Positions 1-8,330 are shown, counted from the first letter of the stretch. The stretch is 64,000 nucleotides of DNA from Shimia sp. CNT1-13L.2 (GCF_024331145.1 NZ_JANDJO010000013.1:1-64000); one strand, 5' to 3'. Made by a program: numbers and translations. The notes: generated by a model not told the origin, from the sequence alone.

Positions 1-61
1 CGCGATCCGCGAAGGCGGCCGCACCGTTGGTTCGGGCGTTGTTTCGAAAATCGTAGAATAA
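1..61 (+). CDS. tuf: Elongation factor Tu, C-terminal end only
   Basis: The first 61 bases encode the last 19 residues of EF-Tu (AIREGGRTVGSGVVSKIVE) and a TAA stop; the rest lies before the window. These residues are the conserved C-terminal strand of domain III. EF-Tu is the GTPase that carries aminoacyl-tRNA to the ribosome. Its position ahead of rpsJ matches the usual str-S10 order in alphaproteobacteria, although here two unrelated genes separate tuf from rpsJ. The identification rests only on this short but highly conserved tail. Confidence 0.95.
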   Translation, partial: AIREGGRTVGSGVVSKIVE

Positions 62-86
62 TTTCTGACCTCGTCAGGAATGATGA

Positions 87-113
87 AAGGGCGCCCCACG
101 GGGCGCCCTTTTG
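87..113 (+). terminator. Intrinsic terminator after tuf
   Basis: A perfect 10-bp stem (AAGGGCGCCC pairing with GGGCGCCCTT) closes a four-base loop and runs into a T-rich tract 26 bases after the tuf stop. It would end the str-type transcript. Confidence 0.9.
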
Positions 114-258
114 CTTTGCAGTCGCTTCCTTAACGTCATCTTCTCGTTGAACACGGGGTCTGAATGCCGCATAGAGGCTCTGGCCCGCTGGAGACGCCAG
201 CCTGCCGTGCGCCGGTCATGACGCAGTCCCTCATGATCCTCCCCGTTTCGGGGCAATC

Positions 259-1047
259 ATGAGGCGTTTTCCTGCGATGGTGACGGATCCCAATGCCAGG
301 CCCTTGGCCCCCTCGACACCCGGCCCCGTCCTGCGCATCCTCAAGCGGTGTCTGCTTGTCCTGTTCGGCCCGTTCCAGTTTCTCTTCATCGCCTTCGTGC
401 CCCTGCTCTGTGCCCATCGCCCGGGGTTTCGGGGATGGTATTGGCGATTGGTGAAACGCGCCTGCTCGCGGCTTCTCTGGCTGCTGAGTATCCGGGTCGA
501 GATCTCCGAGCAGGAACGCGCGGCACTTGCCGAGGACACCGGCAGCGTCATCGTTATCAACCACCGCAGCCATCTTGATGGCTTCACCCTGATGGACGCG
601 GTGCCGGACCGCAAATGGTTCACCTTTGCCGCCAAGAAGGAACTCTTCGACGCCCGTTTGCTGCGCACCGGTTTCAAGGCTGCGGGGCTTGTCGAGATCG
701 ACCGCAAGAGCGGTAAGGTCGCGATGGAAACCCTGAGTGACGCGGTGCGATCCATGCCTGACCGCCGCTCGGTTGTCCTGTTTCCGGAAGGCACCCGGAC
801 CAAGTCGGAAAGCCTTGGCCAATTCAAGGCAGGTGCCGTCGTCGTTGCCCGCGAAAGCGGCCGCACCATCCGGCCCATCGTCATCCTCGACAGTGATCGG
901 CTGTTGCCGCGTGGGCGTTTCTCTCCCTTGAGCGGAACCATCCGCATTCGCGCGCTTGATCCCTTTCACTGTGATCCGCAGGCCAGCGTCGAAGAAGATG
1001 TCGCGCGTCTGCGGGGGCAGATGATGGCGGTGTTTGAGCGCGGCTAG
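259..1047 (+). CDS. 1-acyl-sn-glycerol-3-phosphate acyltransferase family protein (PlsC-like)
   Basis: 262 residues with the lysophospholipid acyltransferase signature: block I NHRSHLD with H102 and D107 (HX4D), and block III FPEGTR at 175-180. A hydrophobic stretch at about 33-52 suggests membrane association. Members transfer an acyl chain from acyl-ACP or acyl-CoA to a lysophospholipid. The protein could instead act on another lysolipid, such as a bacterial aminolipid precursor, because roseobacters carry several paralogues. The ATG at 259 is the first start; an ATG at 277 is possible but neither has a strong ribosome binding site. The gene stands alone between two hairpins. Confidence 0.85.
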   Translation: MRRFPAMVTDPNARPLAPSTPGPVLRILKRCLLVLFGPFQFLFIAFVPLLCAHRPGFRGWYWRLVKRACSRLLWLLSIRVEISEQERAALAEDTGSVIVINHRSHLDGFTLMDAVPDRKWFTFAAKKELFDARLLRTGFKAAGLVEIDRKSGKVAMETLSDAVRSMPDRRSVVLFPEGTRTKSESLGQFKAGAVVVARESGRTIRPIVILDSDRLLPRGRFSPLSGTIRIRALDPFHCDPQASVEEDVARLRGQMMAVFERG

Positions 1048-1103
1048 AAAGGTTCTGCCGGCACCCTGCCAAAGAGGGTGGCAACAGGGCTTCAGGAATT
1101 AGG

Positions 1104-1129
1104 AAAGGGCGTCCCGCAGGGCGCCCTTT
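1104..1129. terminator. Hairpin between plsC-like gene and convergent gene
   Basis: An 8-bp stem (AAAGGGCG with CGCCCTTT) lies between two convergent genes. Its arm resembles that of the tuf terminator at 87-110. There is no long T tract, so it is at best a modest terminator, usable in either direction. Confidence 0.5.
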
Positions 1130-1182
1130 GGCCTATCGTTGCTTGTTCGAAAACTGGGTAGCGCCTTCGAAGGGGCTGATTG

Positions 1183-2163
1183 TCAGAGAATGAGATCGCC
1201 TAGGTCAGGAAACAGGTGCTCTGCCGGATCACCCGTTGTCAGGTCTTCGTAATCCACAAGGATCTTGCTGTCCTTGATGTTGCGCTTGGCAGCCACATAA
1301 AGTTCCTCGCCGGCGGCGGGCACACCGTGGCTTGTCAGGAAGGCAAAATAGTCATCCTTCGAGCCTTCCTGCTCGATCTCAACCAGCCTGTAACGTTTGC
1401 CGGCGCTGTCCTTCACCCAATAGTAGACCTCGCCGAAAATCTGGCCTCCGTTGCCGACTTCCTCGCCATCCATGTTGATGACCGTCGCCGTTTGAAAGGT
1501 TTCGTCATCGGCCTGTTCGTTGACCAGGTTGTCGCCTGACAGGTTCCCCTCGTCATCCGTGACAGTAATCAGAAGCGTGGGCAGTTCGGGCAGGACAATC
1601 GTGTCGCCAACAAAAAGGTTCTTCTTGCCGCTCACGGTAAGGAGGTCGAACTCGTTAAAAGCCGTGAACTCGAACTCGTCAGCCGGGGCGGGGTCCGGGG
1701 CGGGGACATCAGCGGTAAGCGAGCTGTACTCGGGGATCAGGGTCTTGTTCTTGATGTTGACCTTGGTGTCCACGGTGAGCGCGGTGCCAGCCTTGGGGAG
1801 GCCATAGTCGGTCACGAAGGCAAAATAGTCATCACCGCCGCCTTCCTGTTCGATCTCGACCAGGGCATAGCGGTTGCCTTCGGCGTCACTGACCCAGAAA
1901 AACACCTCGCCATAGATCTTGCCGCCATTGCCGATCTCGTTGCCCGAGGCATCCAGAATTGAAGCCGTCTGACCGCTCGCATCATCGGCACTCTCGCTGA
2001 CGATATTGTCTCCGGACAGGGCGCCGTCGTCGTCGGTCACGCGAATAGAGAGGGTTGGTGCCGTGGGCACGACAATCGTGTTGCCAACAAAGAACTTCGA
2101 CTTGCCACCGGTCGTGAGATCGCTTTCCCGGAACGCGGAAAATTCATAGGTTTCAAATGCCAT
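1183..2163 (-). CDS. Hypothetical protein made of two tandem copies of an unrecognised domain
   Basis: 326 acidic residues from an ATG with a clear GGAGGGG ribosome binding site; an in-frame upstream extension to 2265 lacks that support. The protein is two repeats of about 145 residues, each running from an EF(S/T)AF motif through FVGxTIVxP, DDxGxLSGDN, a GEVxxW segment and LVEIEQEG to DDYFAF near its end. No signal peptide or membrane segment is visible. I do not recognise the family by name; similar acidic modules occur in roseobacter proteins associated with calcium-binding or Hint domains, which is recollection rather than something shown here. Function unknown. Confidence 0.8.
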   Translation of the reverse strand: MAFETYEFSAFRESDLTTGGKSKFFVGNTIVVPTAPTLSIRVTDDDGALSGDNIVSESADDASGQTASILDASGNEIGNGGKIYGEVFFWVSDAEGNRYALVEIEQEGGGDDYFAFVTDYGLPKAGTALTVDTKVNIKNKTLIPEYSSLTADVPAPDPAPADEFEFTAFNEFDLLTVSGKKNLFVGDTIVLPELPTLLITVTDDEGNLSGDNLVNEQADDETFQTATVINMDGEEVGNGGQIFGEVYYWVKDSAGKRYRLVEIEQEGSKDDYFAFLTSHGVPAAGEELYVAAKRNIKDSKILVDYEDLTTGDPAEHLFPDLGDLIL

Positions 2164-2332
2164 TCGAGCCCCTCCACTCAGTACGGTCTTTGGCAAAATA
2201 TGTAAGCCGTAGAGTGGGATGCTAGCAGGTTGGGGGGCAAGAGTCGAATATCCCTTGTTTTCCACGGTCCTGCGGCACGGTACTTGAACCTACCGGGGGC
2301 AGGCGGCCTTTGTGAAATCTGCCGATTCACGC

Positions 2333-2361
2333 TTGCCAGATGGTTATTCCCGCTATATATC
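2333..2361 (+). promoter_or_regulatory. Candidate sigma-70 promoter of the S10 operon
   Basis: TTGCCA at 2333-2338 is followed, after 15 to 17 bases, by overlapping -10 candidates in the run TATATATC (2354-2361). It is the best match in the gap upstream of rpsJ and would give a leader of a little over 100 bases. Confidence 0.5.
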
Positions 2362-2385
2362 GCGCGAGTTCTCATAAGGAACACG

Positions 2386-2409
2386 AAGGCGGGGTGATTC
2401 CCGCCTTTT
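2386..2409 (+). promoter_or_regulatory. Terminator-like hairpin in the rpsJ leader (possible attenuator)
   Basis: AAGGCGGG pairs with CCCGCCTT around a six-base loop and is followed by TTC. It lies downstream of the candidate promoter and 70 bases before the rpsJ start, where an S10-operon attenuator would sit. Confidence 0.6.
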
Positions 2410-2480
2410 CGGGTTCGATGAGGGTTTGCGGTGGTCGCGGGTCCTCCTCTCAACTCCAACGCCTAAAAAAGGCTGACGAA

Positions 2481-2789
2481 ATGCAAAGTCAAAACATTCG
2501 CATTCGGCTGAAGGCTTTCGATTACCGCGTGCTGGATGCAAGCACCCAGGAAATCGTGAACACTGCAAAGCGCACCGGCGCGCAGGTTCGTGGCCCGATC
2601 CCGCTTCCCAACAAGATTGAGAAGTTCACCGTTCTGCGTGGTCCCCACGTTGACAAGAAATCCCGCGATCAGTTCGAGATCCGTACGCACAAGCGTCTTC
2701 TCGACATCGTTGATCCGACCCCCCAGACCGTGGACGCGTTGATGAAGCTCGACCTGGCGGCTGGCGTGGACGTCCAGATCTCGGTTTAA
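2481..2789 (+). CDS. rpsJ: 30S ribosomal protein S10
   Basis: 102 residues, full length for S10 (NusE), which sits in the 30S head and also joins NusB in antitermination complexes. The sequence starts [19 protein letters not shown] and carries the conserved GPIPLP and [11 protein letters not shown] segments. The ATG at 2481 is chosen over an upstream in-frame ATG at 2340 because it gives the family's usual N-terminus. It is the first gene of the transcription unit rpsJ-rplC-rplD-rplW. Confidence 0.98.
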   Translation: MQSQNIRIRLKAFDYRVLDASTQEIVNTAKRTGAQVRGPIPLPNKIEKFTVLRGPHVDKKSRDQFEIRTHKRLLDIVDPTPQTVDALMKLDLAAGVDVQISV

Positions 2790-2804
2790 GGAGGGTATAG
2801 GAAT

Positions 2805-3530
2805 ATGCGCTCTGGTATCATCGCGAAAAAAGTGGGCATGACCCGCTTGTTCATGGAAGACGGCAAGCAGATCCCTGTAACCGTTCTTTCGCTTGACGGC
2901 CTGCAGGTCGTTGCACAACGCACCACCGACACCGACGGCTACACCGCAGTGCAGCTGGGCGCTGGTTCGGCCAAGGCAAAACGCACCTCGCAAGCAATGC
3001 GCGGTCACTTTGCCAAAGCTGGCGTAGAGCCCAAGCGCAAGGTTGCCGAGTTCCGCGTTTCGGAAGACGCCCTGATCGAAGTTGGCGCCGAGATCTCGGC
3101 CGAGCACTTCCTGACGGGTCAGAAGGTTGACGTTTCGGGCACCTCGATCGGTAAAGGTTTTGCCGGTGCCATGAAACGCCACAACTTCGGCGGTCTGCGC
3201 GCCTCGCACGGTGTTTCGATCTCGCACCGTTCGCACGGTTCGACCGGTCAGTGTCAGGACCCGGGCAAGGTTTTCAAAGGCAAGAAGATGGCCGGCCACA
3301 TGGGTGCCGTCCGCGTGACCACTCAGAACCTCGAAGTCGTGAAAACCGACGCCGAGCGTGGTCTCGTCTTCATCAAGGGCGCTGTGCCCGGCCCGAAAGC
3401 CGGCTGGGTTACCGTCAAGGACGCCGTTAAGAAAAAAGCCCCCGAAGGTCTGCCGTTCCCGGCTGCCCTGAAAGCGGCTGCAACCGAAGCACCGGCTGAA
3501 GAAGCCCCCGCGGAAGGTGGTGAAGCATGA
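2805..3530 (+). CDS. rplC: 50S ribosomal protein L3
   Basis: 241 residues, binds 23S rRNA early in 50S assembly. The signature region [20 protein letters not shown] and the following [17 protein letters not shown] are intact. The C-terminus ends in an Ala/Glu/Pro-rich tail of about 20 residues that goes beyond the conserved fold, common in alphaproteobacterial L3. GGAGGG lies upstream of the ATG, 15 bases after rpsJ, and the stop overlaps the start of rplD by four bases, implying translational coupling. Confidence 0.98.
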   Translation: MRSGIIAKKVGMTRLFMEDGKQIPVTVLSLDGLQVVAQRTTDTDGYTAVQLGAGSAKAKRTSQAMRGHFAKAGVEPKRKVAEFRVSEDALIEVGAEISAEHFLTGQKVDVSGTSIGKGFAGAMKRHNFGGLRASHGVSISHRSHGSTGQCQDPGKVFKGKKMAGHMGAVRVTTQNLEVVKTDAERGLVFIKGAVPGPKAGWVTVKDAVKKKAPEGLPFPAALKAAATEAPAEEAPAEGGEA

Positions 3531-4144
3531 AACTTGACGTGATCAATCTCGACGGCGGCAAAGCAGGCAACATCGAACTGTCGGAAGACCTGTTCGGCCT
3601 GGAGCCGCGTGCGGACATCCTGCACCGCGTGGTCCGTTGGCAGCGCAACAACGCGCAGGCCGGCACTCACAAGGTGAAGACCCGTTCGGAAACCTCCTAC
3701 TCGACCAAGAAGATCTATCGCCAAAAAGGCACCGGCGGCGCACGCCACGGTGACCGTAACGCGCCGATCTTCCGTAAAGGTGGTATCTACAAGGGCCCGA
3801 CCCCGCGTTCGCACGGCCACGACCTGCCGAAGAAATTCCGCAAGCTGGGCCTCAAGCACGCACTGTCCGCCAAAGCGAAAGCAGGCGAGCTGGTGGTGAT
3901 CGAGAACGCCGAAACCGAAGGCAAGACCGCAGCTCTGGCCAAGCAGGTGAAAAACCTGGGCTGGAAACGCGCTCTGGTCATCGACGGCGCATCGGTTAAC
4001 GAAGGCTTCCTGAAGGCATCGCGCAACATCGAAGGTCTGGATATCCTGCCGACGATGGGTGCAAACGTTTATGATATCCTCAAGCGTGACACCCTGGTGA
4101 TCACCAAAGCAGGTATCGAAGCTCTGGAGGCTCGTTTGAAATGA
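3527..4144 (+). CDS. rplD: 50S ribosomal protein L4
   Basis: 205 residues of L4/L1e, a 23S rRNA-binding protein that reaches the exit tunnel. The conserved long loop is visible ([29 protein letters not shown], residues about 50-78, split by no gap). In enterobacteria L4 represses its own operon by attenuation; whether it does so here is not known, though the leader at 2386-2409 could serve. ATGA overlaps join it to rplC upstream and rplW downstream. Confidence 0.97.
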   Translation: MKLDVINLDGGKAGNIELSEDLFGLEPRADILHRVVRWQRNNAQAGTHKVKTRSETSYSTKKIYRQKGTGGARHGDRNAPIFRKGGIYKGPTPRSHGHDLPKKFRKLGLKHALSAKAKAGELVVIENAETEGKTAALAKQVKNLGWKRALVIDGASVNEGFLKASRNIEGLDILPTMGANVYDILKRDTLVITKAGIEALEARLK

Positions 4145-4437
4145 CCGCTAAGGCAGAACATTACGACGTGATCCGCAAGCCGGTTATCACCGAGAAATCG
4201 ACCATGGCATCGGAAAACGGTGCGGTTGTTTTCGAAGTGGCAATCGACGCCAACAAACCGCAGATCAAGGAAGCTGTTGAAGCTCTCTTTGGTGTGAAGG
4301 TCAAAGCGGTGAACACCACCATCACCAAGGGTAAGGTCAAACGTTTCCGCGGCCAGATCGGCAAGCGCAAAGACGTTAAAAAAGCCTACGTGACCCTGGA
4401 AGAAGGCAACACGATCGACGTGACCACCGGTCTCTGA
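4141..4437 (+). CDS. rplW: 50S ribosomal protein L23
   Basis: 98 residues of L23, which sits at the tunnel exit and docks trigger factor and SRP. It starts [20 protein letters not shown] and contains the conserved [15 protein letters not shown] stretch. Its ATG overlaps the rplD stop. Unusually it is the last gene of its unit here: a strong terminator follows and rplB begins only after an inserted AT-rich islet of 1.2 kb. Confidence 0.97.
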   Translation: MTAKAEHYDVIRKPVITEKSTMASENGAVVFEVAIDANKPQIKEAVEALFGVKVKAVNTTITKGKVKRFRGQIGKRKDVKKAYVTLEEGNTIDVTTGL

Positions 4438-4464
4438 GAGACTGCCTTCTAGGTGAAGAAAATG

Positions 4465-4496
4465 AAAAGCCCCTCGGCGTGAGCCGGGGGGCTTTT
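4465..4496 (+). terminator. Strong terminator after rplW
   Basis: AAAAGCCCC(T)CGGC pairs with GCCG(G)GGGGCTTTT around a GTGA loop, giving a long GC-rich stem flanked by A and T runs. It ends the rpsJ-rplW unit in the middle of what is normally a continuous S10 operon. Confidence 0.9.
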
Positions 4497-4582
4497 GGGT
4501 TGGTGTCGCGTCGATATCGGATGCATGGTATTGACGCGTCATTCTAATTTAGGGGCGTTCTTGTCGTTTAGGGGCGATGCAT

Positions 4583-4801
4583 ATGTGGTCGAAACTCGGA
4601 AGCTACATCACGGCGATACTATCGTGGTTAAAGAACTACTATTTCCCTCCATTCCATAAGAAGGTTGTTATTACCGTCTTAGGGATTGGTTCCGCAATCT
4701 TGCTGGACGGGTATTTTCTTCAAGGCTTGGTCAGGTGGGGGCTTCAGGTCTTATTGGTGAAGATTACGGGAGGGGCTTCGCCGGATTTTTTCAGAAGTTG
4801 A
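4583..4801 (+). CDS. Hypothetical membrane protein, N-terminal part of a probably frameshifted gene
   Basis: 72 residues from the ATG at 4583, which has AGGGG eight bases upstream; the ATG at 4577 sits too close to that site. One or two membrane segments are visible (KVVITVLGIGSAILLDGYF and the following VRWGLQVLLV). The frame ends in TGA just after a run of six T (4786-4791). Skipping one T carries the frame into the next ORF as ...PDFSEVETNEVLGVILIG, so the two are probably one gene of about 257 codons. The DNA is visibly AT-richer and uses rarer codons than the flanking ribosomal genes, pointing to recent acquisition. Family not recognised. Confidence 0.6.
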   Translation: MWSKLGSYITAILSWLKNYYFPPFHKKVVITVLGIGSAILLDGYFLQGLVRWGLQVLLVKITGGASPDFFRS

Positions 4802-4811
4802 GACCAATGAG

Positions 4812-5357
4812 GTGCTAGGGGTCATCTTGATTGGGCTAGCGCTGCTCTACAGCTTTTTAACTTTTGCTTTGGAGCAATGGAGCATCAAGCAGGTGGAGAT
4901 GGACAATCTTTCGTCATCCAAAAAGCAGCTTGAGAGGGACAAAGCGCTTTATGATGACTGGAAGAAAGAATTTGGAAGCAACACTTTCTTGGCAGACTTC
5001 ATAAAGAACCATCACTTCGGGACTACTTGGAACTACGAGCAATCTCAAAGGTTGGATGATTTTTGCAACAAGTGGTCGACTCCAGAGCATCGTTTTCTTC
5101 ATGATGATCTTTCATCTCTGATTGACGAGATTTTGGCGGAGCTAAAACACCTGAATCTGCATCTTGGCGCGACCTCAGGCCCTTTGAAAGCAAATGTCAA
5201 TTTGCAGTGTATCTTTGATCCGTCAATGCATGATGAGTGGAATATGCCTGACCACACCAAAGATGCGATTGATATAGCAAATTCAATTTCTCTCGCCATT
5301 GCTGAGAAGCGAGAGAAATTTGTAGAGGAAGCTGAGATGGTTTTTTCCAAGATATGA
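4812..5357 (+). CDS. Hypothetical membrane-anchored protein, C-terminal part of a probably frameshifted gene
   Basis: 181 residues if it starts at the GTG at 4812, which has only a weak ribosome binding site. The reading frame is open upstream through the T run at 4786-4791, in line with one original gene joined to the preceding ORF. It begins with a membrane segment (LGVILIGLALLYSFLTFAL) and continues as a charged, mostly helical soluble domain with a likely coiled coil at the end (AIAEKREKFVEEAEMVF). No catalytic motif is recognised. Base composition is AT-rich like its partner. No integrase or transposase lies next to the pair. Confidence 0.6.
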   Translation: MLGVILIGLALLYSFLTFALEQWSIKQVEMDNLSSSKKQLERDKALYDDWKKEFGSNTFLADFIKNHHFGTTWNYEQSQRLDDFCNKWSTPEHRFLHDDLSSLIDEILAELKHLNLHLGATSGPLKANVNLQCIFDPSMHDEWNMPDHTKDAIDIANSISLAIAEKREKFVEEAEMVFSKI

Positions 5358-5434
5358 AGATCTAGGACATGTTGAGAGGGCTTGAGGCCATATTGGCTGG
5401 TTCCCAACCCACCATCCAGCTGCACACTACCTCT

Positions 5435-5453
5435 GGTGGGGTGAAAACCCACC
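5435..5453. repeat. REP-like inverted repeat
   Basis: GGTGGG and CCCACC flank a seven-base GTGAAAA loop, followed by CTACA. The pattern resembles short palindromic intergenic repeats of the GGTGGG...CCCACCCTAC type seen in many proteobacteria; that likeness is from memory. Only one copy was noticed in this window. Confidence 0.4.
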
Positions 5454-5551
5454 CTACACCCATCTCCCTATAGACTCCCTCACAAACCCCTGCTAAAGAC
5501 GCCCAATCTTACGGCCTCGGATTCGTTCCGGGGCCGGTGATTTTTGAATTC

Positions 5552-5595
5552 GGGCACCTTCGGGGGCCTATACCACGGGCCACCTTCGGGGGGCT
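5552..5595 (+). repeat. Two tandem UUCG-tetraloop hairpin units in the rplB leader
   Basis: Two units of about 18 bases, each with a CC-TTCG-GG core flanked by GC pairs, lie 25 bases apart and 60-100 bases before rplB. In RNA each would fold into a short stem capped by the very stable UUCG loop. Confidence 0.5.
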
Positions 5596-5657
5596 AAACA
5601 TAGCGGGGATACCGGGCGAACCCGGTGCTTCGCACTGCTAAACGGAAGACAGAAAGC

Positions 5658-6500
5658 ATGGCACTCAAGTCGTATAAACCGACGACGCCGGGCCAGCGTG
5701 GGCTGGTTCTGATCGACCGTTCGGAGCTTTGGAAAGGGCGTCCGGTCAAATCTCTCACCGAGGGTTTGACCAAGTCGGGCGGCCGGAACAACACCGGACG
5801 GATCACCTCGCGTCGTCGCGGCGGTGGCGCAAAACGCCTTTACCGTATTGTTGACTTCAAACGTAACAAATTCGATGTTGCGGCAACCGTTGAACGGATC
5901 GAATACGACCCGAACCGGACCGCCTTCATCGCTCTGATCAAATACGAAGACGGCGAGCAGGCCTATATCCTCGCTCCCCAGCGTCTTGCAGTTGGCGATC
6001 AGGTCCTGGCCTCGGCCAAAGCCGACATCAAGCCGGGCAACGCAATGCCGTTCTCGGGCCTGCCGATCGGTACCATCGTACACAACATCGAACTGAAGCC
6101 GGGCAAGGGCGGTCAGATCGCACGTGCCGCAGGCACCTATGCTCAGTTCGTTGGTCGTGACGGTGGCTACGCTCAGATCCGCCTCTCGTCGGGCGAACTG
6201 CGCATGGTCCGTCAGGAATGCATGGCCACTGTTGGTGCCGTGTCGAACCCCGACAACTCGAACCAGAACTACGGTAAAGCCGGTCGTATGCGCCACAAGG
6301 GCAAGCGTCCGTCGGTCCGTGGTGTTGTCATGAACCCGATCGACCACCCGCACGGTGGTGGTGAAGGCCGGACTTCGGGTGGTCGTCACCCGGTAACCCC
6401 CTGGGGTAAGCCGACCAAGGGTAAGCGCACCCGCAACAAGAACAAGGCGTCGCAGAAGCTCATCATCCGCTCGCGTCACGCCAAGAAGAAAGGCCGTTAA
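5658..6500 (+). CDS. rplB: 50S ribosomal protein L2
   Basis: 280 residues of L2, needed for subunit joining and the peptidyl transferase centre. The start [17 protein letters not shown] is the family N-terminus, so the ATG at 5658 is preferred over the in-frame start at 5625. The conserved [20 protein letters not shown] region carries the histidine near the active site. It is the first gene of rplB-rpsS-rplV-rpsC-rplP, which is cut off from rplW by the inserted islet. Confidence 0.98.
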   Translation: MALKSYKPTTPGQRGLVLIDRSELWKGRPVKSLTEGLTKSGGRNNTGRITSRRRGGGAKRLYRIVDFKRNKFDVAATVERIEYDPNRTAFIALIKYEDGEQAYILAPQRLAVGDQVLASAKADIKPGNAMPFSGLPIGTIVHNIELKPGKGGQIARAAGTYAQFVGRDGGYAQIRLSSGELRMVRQECMATVGAVSNPDNSNQNYGKAGRMRHKGKRPSVRGVVMNPIDHPHGGGEGRTSGGRHPVTPWGKPTKGKRTRNKNKASQKLIIRSRHAKKKGR

Positions 6501-6503
6501 TCC

Positions 6504-6782
6504 ATGGCACGTTCTGTATGGAAAGGCCCCTTCGTTGATGCTTATGTCCTGAAAAAGGCCGAAGCAACGCGTGAATCGGGCCGTAATGAAGTGATCAAGA
6601 TCTGGTCGCGTCGTTCCACCATCCTGCCGCAATTCGTCGGTCTGACTTTTGGTGTGTACAACGGCCAGAAGCACGTTCCCGTGCTGGTAACTGAAGACAT
6701 GATCGGTCAGAAATTCGGTGAATATTCGCCGACCCGTACCTACTACGGGCATGCTGCCGACAAAAAAGCGAAACGGAAGTAA
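6504..6782 (+). CDS. rpsS: 30S ribosomal protein S19
   Basis: 92 residues of S19, a 30S head protein that forms a complex with S13 and contacts tRNA. It starts [20 protein letters not shown] and ends with the conserved [17 protein letters not shown] motif ([21 protein letters not shown]). It follows rplB after three bases and precedes rplV by three bases. Confidence 0.98.
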   Translation: MARSVWKGPFVDAYVLKKAEATRESGRNEVIKIWSRRSTILPQFVGLTFGVYNGQKHVPVLVTEDMIGQKFGEYSPTRTYYGHAADKKAKRK

Positions 6783-6785
6783 GTC

Positions 6786-7166
6786 ATGGGCAAGGCAAAG
6801 AACCCCCGTCGCGTGGCTGAAAACGAAGCAATGGCGAAAACTCGCATGCTCCGTACCAGCCCGCAAAAACTGAACCTGGTTGCTGGCATGATCCGCGGCA
6901 AGAAAGTTGAGAAGGCCCTGACCGACCTGACTTTCTCGAACAAGCGTATCGCGCAGGACGTGAAGAAGTGCCTTCAGTCCGCAATCGCCAACGCCGAAAA
7001 CAACCACAACCTGGACGTTGACGAGCTGATCGTCGCAGAAGCGTATGTGGGCAAGAACCTGACCATGAAACGCGGTCGTCCGCGCGCCCGTGGTCGTTTC
7101 GGCAAGATCATCAAACCGTTCTCGGAACTCACCATCAAGGTGCGTCAAGTTGAGGAGCAAGCCTAA
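6786..7166 (+). CDS. rplV: 50S ribosomal protein L22
   Basis: 126 residues of L22, which binds 23S rRNA and lines the exit tunnel with its long beta hairpin. Conserved segments include [20 protein letters not shown] and, at the end, [20 protein letters not shown], the hairpin known from macrolide-resistance changes. The stop codon shares one base with the start of rpsC. Confidence 0.97.
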   Translation: MGKAKNPRRVAENEAMAKTRMLRTSPQKLNLVAGMIRGKKVEKALTDLTFSNKRIAQDVKKCLQSAIANAENNHNLDVDELIVAEAYVGKNLTMKRGRPRARGRFGKIIKPFSELTIKVRQVEEQA

Positions 7167-7873
7167 TGGGTCAGAAGGTTAATCCGATTGGCATGCGTCT
7201 TCAGGTCAACCGCACCTGGGACAGCCGCTGGTACGCAGATACCAAGGACTACGGCGATCTTCTTCTGGAAGACCTGAAAATCCGTGAGTTCATCAAGACC
7301 GAGTGCAAGCAAGCCGGTGTTGCTCGTGTGATCATCGAACGTCCGCACAAAAAGTGCCGCGTTACGATCCACACCGCACGTCCGGGTGTCATCATCGGCA
7401 AGAAAGGTGCAGACATCGAAGTTCTGCGCAAGAAACTTGCTTCGATGACCGACAGCGAACTGCACCTGAACATCGTTGAAGTGCGCAAGCCCGAGCTCGA
7501 CGCTCAGCTGGTAGGCGAGTCGATCGCTCAACAGCTGGAACGCCGTGTTTCGTTCCGCCGCGCAATGAAACGTGCCGTTCAGAACGCAATGCGCATGGGT
7601 GCCCTGGGCATCCGTGTAAACGTTGCCGGTCGTCTGGGTGGTGCCGAAATCGCACGTACCGAATGGTACCGCGAAGGTCGCGTTCCGCTTCACACCCTGC
7701 GTGCTGACATCGATTACGCACACTCCGAAGCGATGACCCCCTACGGGATCATCGGGATCAAGGTCTGGATCTTCAAAGGTGAGATCATGGAGCACGATCC
7801 GTCGGCGCGTGACCGTAAGGCACAAGAACTCCAGGATGGTCCTGCACCTCGCGGTGCCGGTGGCCGTCGCTAA
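7166..7873 (+). CDS. rpsC: 30S ribosomal protein S3
   Basis: 235 residues of S3, part of the mRNA entry tunnel and helicase site. The KH type 2 domain is visible ([20 protein letters not shown]), followed by the C-terminal domain with [21 protein letters not shown]. The start overlaps the rplV stop by one base, and rplP follows after 14 bases with a GGGAG site. Confidence 0.98.
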   Translation: MGQKVNPIGMRLQVNRTWDSRWYADTKDYGDLLLEDLKIREFIKTECKQAGVARVIIERPHKKCRVTIHTARPGVIIGKKGADIEVLRKKLASMTDSELHLNIVEVRKPELDAQLVGESIAQQLERRVSFRRAMKRAVQNAMRMGALGIRVNVAGRLGGAEIARTEWYREGRVPLHTLRADIDYAHSEAMTPYGIIGIKVWIFKGEIMEHDPSARDRKAQELQDGPAPRGAGGRR

Positions 7874-7887
7874 GGGAGAACTGACAG

Positions 7888-8301
7888 ATGCTTCAACCAA
7901 AGCGTACTAAATTCCGCAAGGTCCAGAAGGGCCGTATCAAAGGCGAAGCCAAGGGTGGTTCGACCCTGAACTTCGGCTCGTACGGTCTGAAGGCAACCAC
8001 GCCCGAGCGTGTGACCGCCCGCCAAATCGAGGCAGCGCGTCGTGCCATGACCCGTCACATGAAACGTCAAGGTCGTGTTTGGATCCGTATCTTCCCCGAC
8101 ACTCCGGTCACTGCAAAGCCGATCGAAGTTCGTATGGGTAAAGGTAAAGGCTCCGTCGACCGTTGGGTTTGCAAAGTTAAGCCCGGCCGCGTGATGTTCG
8201 AAATCGACGGCGTTAACGACGATGTTGCTCGCGAAGCCCTGCGCCTCGCAGCGATGAAACTGCCGGTGAAAACCCGCGTCGTCGTCCGCGAAGACTGGTA
8301 A
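7888..8301 (+). CDS. rplP: 50S ribosomal protein L16
   Basis: 137 residues of L16, which organises the A-site and peptidyl transferase region. It begins [19 protein letters not shown] and keeps [22 protein letters not shown]. The next ribosomal gene in the canonical order, rpmC, is displaced by 4.4 kb of unrelated genes, and two terminators follow directly, so L16 closes this transcription unit. Confidence 0.98.
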   Translation: MLQPKRTKFRKVQKGRIKGEAKGGSTLNFGSYGLKATTPERVTARQIEAARRAMTRHMKRQGRVWIRIFPDTPVTAKPIEVRMGKGKGSVDRWVCKVKPGRVMFEIDGVNDDVAREALRLAAMKLPVKTRVVVREDW

Positions 8302-8308
8302 GAACGTC

Positions 8309-8330
8309 GAAAACGCCTTCGGGCGTTTTC
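8309..8330 (+). terminator. First terminator after rplP
   Basis: GAAAACGCC pairs with GGCGTTTTC around a TTCG loop seven bases after the rplP stop; the descending arm provides four T. Confidence 0.8.

Larger units (their letters stand above)
2164..2480 (+). other. Divergent intergenic region and S10 operon leader
   Basis: This gene-free stretch separates the minus-strand tandem-repeat gene from rpsJ. It holds a promoter-like pair at 2333-2361 and a terminator-like hairpin at 2386-2409. The sequence just before rpsJ is purine-rich but has no strong Shine-Dalgarno site. No small ORF or RNA gene was recognised. Confidence 0.6.
5358..5657 (+). other. Gap before rplB with REP-like hairpin and twin UUCG hairpins
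   Basis: This 300-base stretch holds no gene. It contains an inverted repeat GGTGGG...CCCACC at 5435-5453 and two near-identical GGGC(C)ACCTTCGGGGG units at 5552-5568 and 5577-5594. It must carry the start of the rplB unit if the rplW terminator works. The only promoter-like pair I found, TTGAAT (5544) with TATACC (5569), has an overlong 19-base spacer. Confidence 0.5.

Noticed and set aside
5568-7160. 530-codon open frame on the minus strand
   Set aside because: It is antisense to rplB, rpsS and rplV; long antisense frames arise from their strong codon bias.
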